NCBI GenBank assembly: GCA_017458545.1
Contig: JAFTBA010000336.1
Span: forward strand, 1 to 6,202
DNA from: Synergistaceae bacterium
Lineage (GTDB): Bacteria; Synergistota; Synergistia; Synergistales; Aminobacteriaceae
Reading direction: 5' to 3'
DNA length: 6,202 bases
Each line of letters opens with the position of its first letter. The stretch's first letter is position 1. Made by a program: the position numbers and the translations under genes. Positions 1 to 6,200 of this stretch are shown one piece after another. Under the pieces are notes generated by a model that was not told the origin of the DNA, did no database searches, and saw nothing but the letters and a program-made list of their open reading frames with translations.

Positions 1-39
1 AATCTGTTAAGAATACAAGCCATAAGCCTCTAAAACCGC

Positions 40-45
40 TATAAT
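40..45 (+). promoter_or_regulatory. Candidate -10 box for aspS
   Basis: A perfect TATAAT hexamer lies 49 bases before the aspS ATG, so transcription would begin near position 52 and give a leader of about 43 nt. I see no good -35 hexamer at 16-18 bases upstream (17-22 reads AAGCCA) and no TG extension, so this is supported by the -10 box alone. Confidence 0.35.
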
Positions 46-94
46 ATTCAGGCTGACACGCAATAATTAATTGAAGGGAACGTGTAAAAATTTA

Positions 95-1894
95 ATGGCA
101 AGAATATTCGATAAGACATGGCAGAGGACTAAACTTTGCGGAACATTCACGGAGGAAGACGCAGGACATGAAGTGCGCGCTAACGGCTGGGTACGTGCAA
201 GGCGCGATTTAGGCGGAATAATCTTCATTGAGGTATGGGACTGGACAGGGCCTATTCAGGTGGTATTCAACCCCGAAGCAGGTGAGATTCATGACATGGC
301 CGGGCGTTTACGCAACGAGTACTGTGTAGCGGTAAAAGGCAAAATGAGAATCCGTCCCGAAGGTACTGAGAACCCCGAACTCAAAACAGGTAACATCGAA
401 ATAGTAGCCAGTGATTTTCTTGTTATGTCGAAAGCTAAACCGTTACCGTTTGAAGTCGGCGATGAAACAGAAAACGTTGACGAAAATATCAGGCTCAAAT
501 ACCGTTATTTGGACATGCGCCGCGAAAAAATGCAGTTCAACATGAGAACACGCGCTAAAATTAACTCGTTCACACGCCGTTATCTTGAGGAACGTAATTT
601 TGTTGAACTTGAAACTCCTATGCTCACTAAAGCTACTCCCGAAGGCGCACGCGATTATCTTGTTCCTTCAAGAGTTAATCAGGGATGTTTCTATGCACTC
701 CCGCAGAGTCCTCAGCTGTTCAAACAGATACTGATGATTTCGGGTTTCGACAGGTATTACCAGATAGCAAGGTGTTTCAGGGATGAGGATTTACGCGCTG
801 ACCGCCAGCCCGAATTTACTCAGATTGATATTGAGATGAGCTACATCGTTGAGGACGACATAATGACGCTCATTGAGGGCTACATGAAAGGACTGTTCAA
901 AGAAATAAGGGGTGTTGATATTCCCACGCCGTTCATGAGAATGTCGTACTGGGACGCTATGGATAAGTACGGAAGCGATAAGCCAGATTTGCGCGTTAAA
1001 CTTGAACTCTGCGACTTAGCGGACGCATTCAGGAACTCAGGGTTTGAACCGTTCAGGAAGATTCTTGAGAACGGCGGTGTCGTGAGAGGATTGAGATTAC
1101 CGGGCGGAGCGTCAATGTCGCGCAAAGAGATTATGGACTTGGAGGCCAGAGCAATTAAGCTGGGTACTTCAGGACTTGCTAACTTCCTGTACAAGGACGG
1201 CGGATTGAAAGGGCCGTTAATCAAGTTCCTTAAACCTGAAGAGGTTGACAAGGTACGCGAACTCGGAGCAATGCAGCCTGATGATGCGCTGTTCATAGTG
1301 GCACATGATTCGAGGGCTAAGGCCTGCGAGATTCTCGGAACGTTAAGGCTTGAACTCGGTAAGAAACGCGAAGACCTTTTCGACAATCAGCCCGATAACT
1401 GGAAATTCTTATGGGTAACGAAATTCCCGTTGTTTGAGTGGAGTGCTGAGGAAAAACGCTGGGAAGCTATGCACCATCCGTTTACGTCGCCTGCGCTGGA
1501 TAATGACACTGCATTTGACGAAGACCCCGAACATGCTTTAGCGCGCGCGTATGACTGCGTGTTAAACGGCAATGAGGTTGGCGGAGGGTCAATAAGGATT
1601 CACGATCCTGAGGTACAGGCAAGGCTGTTCAAGTGCTTGGGGATTACTCCTGAGGAGGCCAAGAGGAGGTTCGGGTTCTTCCTTGACGCGCTGTCGTACG
1701 GAACGCCGCCTCACGGAGGTTTGGCACTTGGAGTAGACAGACTCGTTATGCTGCTCTGCGGCGGGAACTCAATACGTGATGTTATGGCGTTCCCGAAAAC
1801 ACAGAAAGCTCAGTGCTTAATGTCGGGTGCACCTGATGTTGTTGAACAGGAAAGACTCGATGAGCTTGCTATAAGCGTTGTGAAGGACGAGTAA
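95..1894 (+). CDS. aspS: Aspartate--tRNA ligase (AspRS), class II
   Basis: Charges tRNA-Asp with aspartate in the cytoplasm. The 599-aa product has the full bacterial-type layout: an N-terminal OB-fold anticodon-binding domain (about residues 26-110), the class II catalytic core interrupted by a bacterial GAD insertion (about 290-415), and the C-terminal part of the core. Visible signatures are the motif 1 region and flipping-loop stretch TPEGARDYLVPSR (181-193), motif 2 RCFRDEDLRADRQPEFTQ (226-243), GGGSIRIHD (496-504) and motif 3 GLALGVDRL (542-550). Length is close to the 590 aa of the E. coli enzyme. The frame is also open from a TTG at 71, but that start has no ribosome binding site before it. 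The ATG at 95 gives the expected MARIF-type start and has GAAGGGA upstream (73-79), with a rather long 15-nt spacing. It is probably monocistronic, as a terminator follows 14 nt after the stop. Leu39 matches discriminating enzymes. Confidence 0.97.
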   Translation: MARIFDKTWQRTKLCGTFTEEDAGHEVRANGWVRARRDLGGIIFIEVWDWTGPIQVVFNPEAGEIHDMAGRLRNEYCVAVKGKMRIRPEGTENPELKTGNIEIVASDFLVMSKAKPLPFEVGDETENVDENIRLKYRYLDMRREKMQFNMRTRAKINSFTRRYLEERNFVELETPMLTKATPEGARDYLVPSRVNQGCFYALPQSPQLFKQILMISGFDRYYQIARCFRDEDLRADRQPEFTQIDIEMSYIVEDDIMTLIEGYMKGLFKEIRGVDIPTPFMRMSYWDAMDKYGSDKPDLRVKLELCDLADAFRNSGFEPFRKILENGGVVRGLRLPGGASMSRKEIMDLEARAIKLGTSGLANFLYKDGGLKGPLIKFLKPEEVDKVRELGAMQPDDALFIVAHDSRAKACEILGTLRLELGKKREDLFDNQPDNWKFLWVTKFPLFEWSAEEKRWEAMHHPFTSPALDNDTAFDEDPEHALARAYDCVLNGNEVGGGSIRIHDPEVQARLFKCLGITPEEAKRRFGFFLDALSYGTPPHGGLALGVDRLVMLLCGGNSIRDVMAFPKTQKAQCLMSGAPDVVEQERLDELAISVVKDE

Positions 1895-1907
1895 GAAATT
1901 TTTGGGA

Positions 1908-1938
1908 CCCCCTTGCTGTGAAAGGCAGGGGGATTTTT
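1908..1938 (+). terminator. Intrinsic terminator of aspS
   Basis: CCCCC (1908-1912) pairs with GGGGG (1928-1932). Past a single bulged T, TGC (1914-1916) pairs with GCA (1925-1927), leaving an 8-nt loop. The stem is followed directly by ATTTTTATT. Read on the minus strand the same hairpin is followed by TCCCAAAAA, so it lacks a U-tract there. It is therefore a plus-strand terminator and not a convincing one for the convergent operon. Confidence 0.85.
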
Positions 1939-1949
1939 ATTGTAGTAAA

Positions 1950-2888
1950 TTAATTGTGGTACTTCGCTGTATGTAAATGCTTTCCTGCGTGTCCTATATG
2001 AACAATATTTGTTGCAGCATCATGGAAAAAATATATTCTCTGATTTGCACTTTTGATTTTTGAATGCGCAGAAAACAGTCGTGCTTCTCCGTCACAGCAG
2101 GTAAATGTATGTTCATCACGATATTCTTCAAGAGTTCTTTTTGTTTCATTTGAAAAGTCTATACCTTCGGGCTTAAAACGTATACCCTTTTTCCATTGCC
2201 GGGCCGTTTCGTTTAGAACTGCAAAATGTCTTATGAACTCACGGAAAAATTCTTCATTTCCATTCAGTGAGGCTATATTTTCCTGTGCATGTCTCGACAG
2301 ATAAAGTGAAGGGAAAAGCCTGGCAAACTGTTCAATAAGATCAATGCCGTTTTTAATGCAATTCCACACAGCATTTTGCAGAAAATCACGGCACTGTATA
2401 AACATCTCAATGCTTGATATTGTTTCAGCATTTACTGTTTTAATGCTGAGGCTCTTGTCAGCATTTAAGATAGTATGCTCAAGATTAATTCTGCCTTCAG
2501 GAAAACAGGAAAGTGATAACGCAGGAATATTATTCATAAAAGCCAGAGCAAGCCCGAAAACTTCCTTGCTTTTATAGCTGAACTCTGAGAGTATTCCCTT
2601 CTGCTTACTGTTAAGAATATCATTTACATACGGAGACTTTGTAGCATAAGTCAGGAACAGTTTAGCTCTTGGGTCTTTTATGTTTTTGAGTATACATTCA
2701 TGAATCGTGAAGCCCGGACACAATTCAAGTGAGCTGAAATTTTCTGTTGTACGCAGAATAGGGGAGAAGCCTATATTGACCATTTCTCCGGAAATATCTG
2801 CTAACTGCATTAAGCCTTTTTCAGAATCTTCACGGGAAGAATAACTCCCGTCTGCTGATAATTCATTAAATATCTGATCCATATTCAT
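1950..2888 (-). CDS. Uncharacterised protein with RelE/ParE-like C-terminus, putative effector of the DUF262/ATPase module
   Basis: The 312-aa soluble protein has no signal peptide or membrane segment, and I cannot name its family. Residues 105-165 contain a strand-rich stretch around PALSLSCFPEGRINLEHTIL (122-141), followed by a helical middle (about 160-235). The last 50 residues are the most telling: DGEARLFSAHSKI (266-278), then RIYFFHD (284-290) and VHIGHAGKHL (296-305). This is a beta-hairpin pattern like the C-terminal strands of RelE/ParE/HigB toxins. From memory, similar tails (RIhF...IGyiGkHLpt) occur in hypothetical proteins of many bacteria, so the region is probably conserved. 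It is the last gene of the three-gene operon, starting 3 nt after the ATPase stop. No Shine-Dalgarno is visible before the ATG at 2888 or the in-frame ATG at 2882, which suggests translation coupled to the ATPase. The effector role is inferred from context and fold resemblance. It could instead be a target-recognition subunit. Confidence 0.8.
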   Translation of the reverse strand: MNMDQIFNELSADGSYSSREDSEKGLMQLADISGEMVNIGFSPILRTTENFSSLELCPGFTIHECILKNIKDPRAKLFLTYATKSPYVNDILNSKQKGILSEFSYKSKEVFGLALAFMNNIPALSLSCFPEGRINLEHTILNADKSLSIKTVNAETISSIEMFIQCRDFLQNAVWNCIKNGIDLIEQFARLFPSLYLSRHAQENIASLNGNEEFFREFIRHFAVLNETARQWKKGIRFKPEGIDFSNETKRTLEEYRDEHTFTCCDGEARLFSAHSKIKSANQRIYFFHDAATNIVHIGHAGKHLHTAKYHN

Positions 2889-2891
2889 AGG

Positions 2892-3974
2892 CTAAAGAAG
2901 TTCAAGGAGACTTTTTTCCCATTCATCAAAGAAACCTTCAGGCCATATATTTATACGTCCGTTGCTGTCTATCTCAGGAGTTTCAGAGAAGGAACATAAT
3001 TTTTCAGGGTCATGACGGAAAAAGTGAACAGCTGTATTGCTTGCCTTAATATATCCTTTCTTGACCGCTATACGTATTCCATTCAGTATATGGTCGCTGT
3101 GAGTCTCAATGATTATTTGTACTCCGCTCTGTGCTGCACGGGCTAAAAAAGAACCCAGAAGAGCCTGACCTTTAGGATGAAGATGTGCTTCAGGGTTTTC
3201 AATTATAATGAGACCTCCCTTTTCAGCAACAAGACATGACACGAAAACCGGAAGTACGTATGTAAGACCGAATCCCACATTTGAAGCTCTGTAATTATTG
3301 CTCCATATCCTATCCCTCAAAAATGAGAATGTCAGGCCTACGCTGTCAGTATCGCGGCTGGTATCAATATGAAGCCTGACGGGCTGCCCAAGTGCTGAAA
3401 GCCATGCTTCAGTCTGTGAAAGAATGCTGTTATCCGAAAAATCATTGCGGCATAAAGGAGATGAACATTTTTTGCTGCCGTACTCATTGAGAAGGGCTTC
3501 GCAGTATTCACCGCTGTTGCCGATCGGGTTTAACGGATTTTCCGATAACATAGAGAATAATTTGCGCGGTCCTGTGCGTTCAGCCGTCATGTAATAGAAA
3601 TTATCACTCCATAAAATTCCTTTTCTTTGTTCGTTCTTAGTCCGTTCTATACGCTCAAGCACTCTGCCGTCCTTTTCATATGCAAACTCGAAAATCCATG
3701 AGCGTTTTTCATTTTCTTTTACGGCGAGTACTATATTGCTGTCATCGGGCGCGAACTCGTAAAGTAAATCCTGTCCATAACCCAGCGAAAACAGTGAACC
3801 GTTCAGAAGCAGTTTGCGTATCGGCGGCTTACCTGATTGACGCAGGAGGAGAATAGCTTGAATCAGAGAGCTTTTCCCCATTCCGTTAATGCCCGTAAGC
3901 ACTGTCAGGGGACGTAAATTGAAAGCAATATCCTGAAAGCATTTGAAGTTTCTGAGTTTTATTTCAGTCAGCAT
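2892..3974 (-). CDS. AAA family ATPase with C-terminal DUF3696 domain (SMC/ABC-like)
   Basis: The 360-aa protein is an ABC/SMC-type nucleotide-binding domain, probably a dimerising ATPase that powers or gates the neighbouring proteins. The N-terminus LTEIKLRNFKCFQDIAF (2-18) is the typical first strands of AAA_21/OLD-like ATPases. Walker A is GINGMGKSS (28-36). The signature-like segment is NVGFGLTYVLPV (232-243). Walker B with catalytic acid is LIIIENPEAHLHP (255-267), and the switch is ETHSDHIL (290-297). The end, DSNGRINIWPEGFFDEW (336-352), is the DUF3696 signature. No nuclease (TOPRIM or HNH) or membrane domain is present. The frame is open for 36 more codons upstream (to 4082), but those overlap the DUF262 gene and show no family resemblance. 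The ATG at 3974 begins exactly at the conserved domain and has GAGGAG seven bases before it. It overlaps the end of the DUF262 gene by 11 nt, so translation is probably coupled. Confidence 0.93.
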   Translation of the reverse strand: MLTEIKLRNFKCFQDIAFNLRPLTVLTGINGMGKSSLIQAILLLRQSGKPPIRKLLLNGSLFSLGYGQDLLYEFAPDDSNIVLAVKENEKRSWIFEFAYEKDGRVLERIERTKNEQRKGILWSDNFYYMTAERTGPRKLFSMLSENPLNPIGNSGEYCEALLNEYGSKKCSSPLCRNDFSDNSILSQTEAWLSALGQPVRLHIDTSRDTDSVGLTFSFLRDRIWSNNYRASNVGFGLTYVLPVFVSCLVAEKGGLIIIENPEAHLHPKGQALLGSFLARAAQSGVQIIIETHSDHILNGIRIAVKKGYIKASNTAVHFFRHDPEKLCSFSETPEIDSNGRINIWPEGFFDEWEKSLLELL

Positions 3975-5103
3975 TGATAATCTCCTCAAGCATTGTTTTA
4001 ACCGCAGAAAAACGATAACGTACTTTCTTAATTGAGCCTGTTCCCTGAGAGATTGAAGAGTCAAAGTCTTTATCTCCTTCAATCAGTTCTCTCATTCTTT
4101 CAACAACATCATTACGTTTTTTGATGAGCAGTTCCTGATGCTCATGTTTCAGATTCCCTATATTGACTGATACAGCCTCAAAGAGTGCTTTATTTACTGA
4201 ATAACGTTTGCCGTGTACATTAAATTTCCGGAATGCTTTATTACCGAAAATTTTTCTTGATACTTCCATTGCTCTCCTGAACCGTGCGCCGTATTCATAA
4301 ATTTTATTCTTAGGGAGAGTATTGCCTTCTTTCATTATGTTATTAAGGAAGAGGTCAAAATCATACCCATCGTATTTTTCAGGCGGAGACATTGTGAATG
4401 CCATAAAGCGCAGTACACATTCCTGATCATCCATACGGCGAGGCGAAACACCGTTATCCGTTGCTTTGATAAACTCTTTGCTTTCTGCAAGCTCTTCAAT
4501 AAATGATACAAATTCTCCCTGATTTAAGGCATGACGTATTTCCTGTGAACTTAACGGTTCTCCCCCCGTATTGATTCTGCGGAAAATTATATACTTCACG
4601 TCATCAGGAGTCCCTGCCTTTATTTGATGAATGACTATATCAGTTTCTTCGATTCGCCTCTGGAAACTGCGGGGGAGTTCAGAAAACTTTTTGCCCTGAC
4701 ATTCCATTAAAAACTCAAGGCTGCTAAGAGAAAGGCTTTGTTCAATGACAAAACGATTTATAGCGGTAAGACGCTGGAGTCCGTCAATTACGAGCCATTT
4801 ATCATCATTTGTAGCATCAACATAGAAAGCAGGAAGAGGAATTTTAATAAGCATGGACTCGATTAATCTGCTCTGCCTGTCCTCACCCCAAACGTCAGAA
4901 CGTCTCTGAAATTTCGGAGAAAGCTCAATCTCATTATTCTTAATCCGCTTTATTAGAGCATCCATCTGTGCATTTTTGGTTTCTACGCGGACTTTAAGCG
5001 GATCAAAAGGCTGTGATATTTTCCCATCGTCATTACTGACATCATCACCGTCAAGGCGTATGTCTTTTTCATCTGAAAATACTTCAAATTTCTCCGTCCT
5101 CAT
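3964..5103 (-). CDS. DUF262 domain protein (GmrSD N-terminal/ParB-like family)
   Basis: The 379-aa protein is recognised as DUF262 (COG1479). An acidic, probably disordered leader (about 9-34) precedes the domain. Family landmarks are LSPKFQRRSDVW (61-72), SRLIESMLIKIPLPAFYV (78-95), the nucleotide-binding motif IDGLQRLTAI (106-115; usually DGQQR, here DGLQR) and FRRINTGGEPLSSQEIRHAL (174-193). The C-terminal half (about 230-379) is helical and ends with SISQGTGSIKKVRYRF (350-365), a pattern I associate with stand-alone DUF262 proteins. There is no DUF1524 HNH nuclease domain, which GmrD and SspE carry, so this copy has the switch or sensor half only. In known relatives the DGQQR domain hydrolyses NTP and senses modified DNA; that role here is inferred. 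It is the first gene of the operon. AGAGGTG ends 5 nt before the ATG, and TATAAT lies just upstream. Confidence 0.93.
   Translation of the reverse strand: MRTEKFEVFSDEKDIRLDGDDVSNDDGKISQPFDPLKVRVETKNAQMDALIKRIKNNEIELSPKFQRRSDVWGEDRQSRLIESMLIKIPLPAFYVDATNDDKWLVIDGLQRLTAINRFVIEQSLSLSSLEFLMECQGKKFSELPRSFQRRIEETDIVIHQIKAGTPDDVKYIIFRRINTGGEPLSSQEIRHALNQGEFVSFIEELAESKEFIKATDNGVSPRRMDDQECVLRFMAFTMSPPEKYDGYDFDLFLNNIMKEGNTLPKNKIYEYGARFRRAMEVSRKIFGNKAFRKFNVHGKRYSVNKALFEAVSVNIGNLKHEHQELLIKKRNDVVERMRELIEGDKDFDSSISQGTGSIKKVRYRFSAVKTMLEEIINAD
3982..3987 (-). promoter_or_regulatory. Ribosome binding site fixing the ATPase start
   Basis: On the minus strand GAGGAG sits 7 nt before the ATG at 3974, inside the last codons of the DUF262 gene. 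It decides for the 360-aa product over a 396-residue reading from the ATG at 4082. Confidence 0.8.
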
Positions 5104-5121
5104 AATTACACCTCTATGGTT

Positions 5122-5152
5122 ATTATATATTTGAACACAATAAAGCGGTCAG
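5122..5152 (-). promoter_or_regulatory. Candidate promoter of the DUF262-ATPase-effector operon
   Basis: On the minus strand TATAAT (5127-5122), overlapping TATATA (5129-5124), lies just upstream of the DUF262 ribosome binding site. CTGACC (5152-5147) matches TTGACA at four of six positions, 17 nt before TATATA or 19 nt before TATAAT. Transcription would begin near 5115, giving a leader of only about 12 nt that still holds the AGAGGTG site. The -35 element lies inside one arm of the adjacent inverted repeat. Confidence 0.45.
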
Positions 5153-5186
5153 TTTTCCCAGTGAAATTTTGTTTGCTGACCGCTTT
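5142..5186. terminator. 11-bp perfect inverted repeat, probable (bidirectional) terminator after rhaM
   Basis: AAAGCGGTCAG (5142-5152) is an exact inverted match to CTGACCGCTTT (5176-5186), with a 23-nt loop that can form a small inner TTTC/GAAA stem. On the plus strand it runs into seven Ts (5184-5190). On the minus strand, the direction of rhaM, it is followed by TTTATTGTGTT, a moderate U-rich tract. It begins 13 nt after the rhaM stop, so the simplest reading is the terminator of the rhaM operon that also blocks plus-strand transcription. It could also act as an operator for the promoter that overlaps it. Confidence 0.65.
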
Positions 5187-5199
5187 TTTTCTACTCTGA

Positions 5200-5520
5200 T
5201 TACTCCAGGAAAAACACCTGCGTTAATTTCGGCTGCGCTCCCGTAACAGGGTCCATCTCCATCGTCATAACGTCCTTCATGTACTCGTTCCAGCGGTCAA
5301 CAACTTCACTCTCAGCCTGAGTCTTCGCTGCAAATTCTACTCCCTTCTCGCACTCGTAATAACCGAAAAGTTCATTGCCTGTGTTCCAGATAGTATAGTT
5401 CCGAATCCCTGCGGCCTTCAATAATTCCTTCATCTCCGGCCAAATGTTGTCATGCCGTCTCTTGTACTCCTCAAGCATTCCTTCTTTAACCGTTGCTTTC
5501 CACGCGTAACGCTCAATCAT
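5200..5520 (-). CDS. rhaM: L-rhamnose mutarotase
   Basis: Interconverts the alpha and beta anomers of L-rhamnose in the cytoplasm, feeding rhamnose isomerase. At 106 aa it matches the usual length of about 104. The sequence follows E. coli RhaM through YKRRHDNIWPEM (19-30), containing the catalytic His (His23 here), then the NY pair (41-42), the VDRWNEYMKDVM region (73-84; Trp77 corresponds to the RWW segment) and the terminal QVFFLE. The start is fixed by GGAAGG (5529-5534), which spans the end of the preceding gene 8 nt before the ATG. It lies 5 nt after the membrane-protein stop, so the two are one operon. No other rhamnose gene is visible in the window. The family also contains fucose-type mutarotases, so the exact sugar is not certain. 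Confidence 0.93.
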   Translation of the reverse strand: MIERYAWKATVKEGMLEEYKRRHDNIWPEMKELLKAAGIRNYTIWNTGNELFGYYECEKGVEFAAKTQAESEVVDRWNEYMKDVMTMEMDPVTGAQPKLTQVFFLE

Positions 5521-5525
5521 AATAA

Positions 5526-6200
5526 TTACCTTCCGCCTTTCAAATTTTTATCGTAACGTCTCTTTGTTGTGTCCCACGTTCCCCAAATCATTACCCAGAA
5601 CGCCAGCATCATCAGCACTCCCAAGAACACCGACACTGCCCAGCTCATAGCTGCCGATTCTTTTTTCGCCCTGTGAGCCTGCGGTGAGTTCCACGCAGAA
5701 TAGAATATCATTATCAGGCACCCTATGAACGACATGAAACACGCTGCCCATGATGCTCCCGTCAGAAATTTCACGGCAACAGCCGATACTGCCCCTGTTC
5801 CGAGCATAACACTGAAATTCTCATCGCCCTTAATCCACGCATATGCACCCGTCAATCCGAACATCATCATCGTTGGAACGGCAACCTGCAAAATCGTCTG
5901 CCGCGAATATCCCAACATTGCAGGTGAAAACGTTACCCCAGCCAAAAACGAGTAGACCACCGCGAGAATTAATGCTGACGTGAAACTGATACCCCAGATT
6001 TTTTTACGGACGAAAAACGCAGATATTGCCCCTGCCGTTACGAGTACCAGCCATACAATTAAACCGCTCCCTCCGAAAATTTCTCCGAGAAACTCAATCC
6101 CCCGTTCCGCCGTTACGTAAGCAAACAGCAGAATCATCAGCATCATTACGATTACATAAGCGCAGAACTTCACGAACAGTTTAGATTTTGTTTGTGTCAT
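5526..6200 (-). CDS. Seven-helix membrane protein, Bax inhibitor-1/YccA-like (5' end near window edge)
   Basis: The 224-aa integral inner-membrane protein has seven clear hydrophobic segments, at about residues 10-28, 45-64, 71-90, 101-122, 129-147, 151-171 and 186-207. The C-terminal tail is basic (TTKRRYDKNLKGGR). The helix count, the length and the stretches AGVTFSPAML (87-96) and AYAWIKGDENFSVMLG (119-134) resemble bacterial BI-1/YccA proteins, which have a comparable loop between helices 4 and 5. YccA interacts with the FtsH protease, and YetJ acts as a pH-sensitive calcium leak. The Asp that usually follows helix 6 appears replaced by Asn171, and helix 7 has no Asp, so the di-aspartyl sensor is not conserved. 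The assignment is by eye; it may be an unrelated membrane protein or a sugar-associated permease. The ATG at 6200 is plausible, but only two bases precede it, so an earlier start cannot be excluded. Confidence 0.7.
   Translation of the reverse strand: MTQTKSKLFVKFCAYVIVMMLMILLFAYVTAERGIEFLGEIFGGSGLIVWLVLVTAGAISAFFVRKKIWGISFTSALILAVVYSFLAGVTFSPAMLGYSRQTILQVAVPTMMMFGLTGAYAWIKGDENFSVMLGTGAVSAVAVKFLTGASWAACFMSFIGCLIMIFYSAWNSPQAHRAKKESAAMSWAVSVFLGVLMMLAFWVMIWGTWDTTKRRYDKNLKGGR

Noticed and set aside
56..85. ACACG/CGTGT inverted repeat around the aspS ribosome binding site
   Set aside because: Only 5 bp with a 20-nt loop; too weak to claim as a regulatory hairpin or riboswitch.
71..94. TTG start giving an 8-residue longer AspRS (MKGTCKNL...)
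   Set aside because: No ribosome binding site precedes the TTG, and the extra residues contain the GAAGGGA that more likely serves the ATG at 95.
880..1386. 168-residue open frame antisense to aspS
   Set aside because: Shadow of a strongly conserved gene; the translation is low-complexity Ser/Leu-rich with no recognisable domain.
1895..1949. Direct repeat or attachment site matching the 5104-5199 intergenic region
   Set aside because: Only short AT-rich similarities such as GAAATTTT were found; not enough to mark insertion boundaries.
2053..2577. Two plus-strand open frames (83 and 77 residues) antisense to the third gene, as possible antitoxins
   Set aside because: No ribosome binding site or antitoxin-like sequence; they look like ordinary complements of the coding strand.
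3975..4082. 36-residue N-terminal extension of the ATPase
   Set aside because: It lies wholly within the DUF262 gene and has no resemblance to the family; the internal ATG at 3974 has a strong, well-spaced GAGGAG.
5142..5186. Resemblance of AAAGCGGTCAG to a Pasteurellaceae DNA uptake sequence in inverted-terminator form
   Set aside because: The core is not an exact match to ACAAGCGGT, it occurs only as this one hairpin, and nothing else in the window points to Pasteurellaceae.
5548..5955. Open frames of 67 and 76 residues overlapping the membrane-protein gene
   Set aside because: Shadows of the seven-helix protein in other frames, with no independent coding signals.
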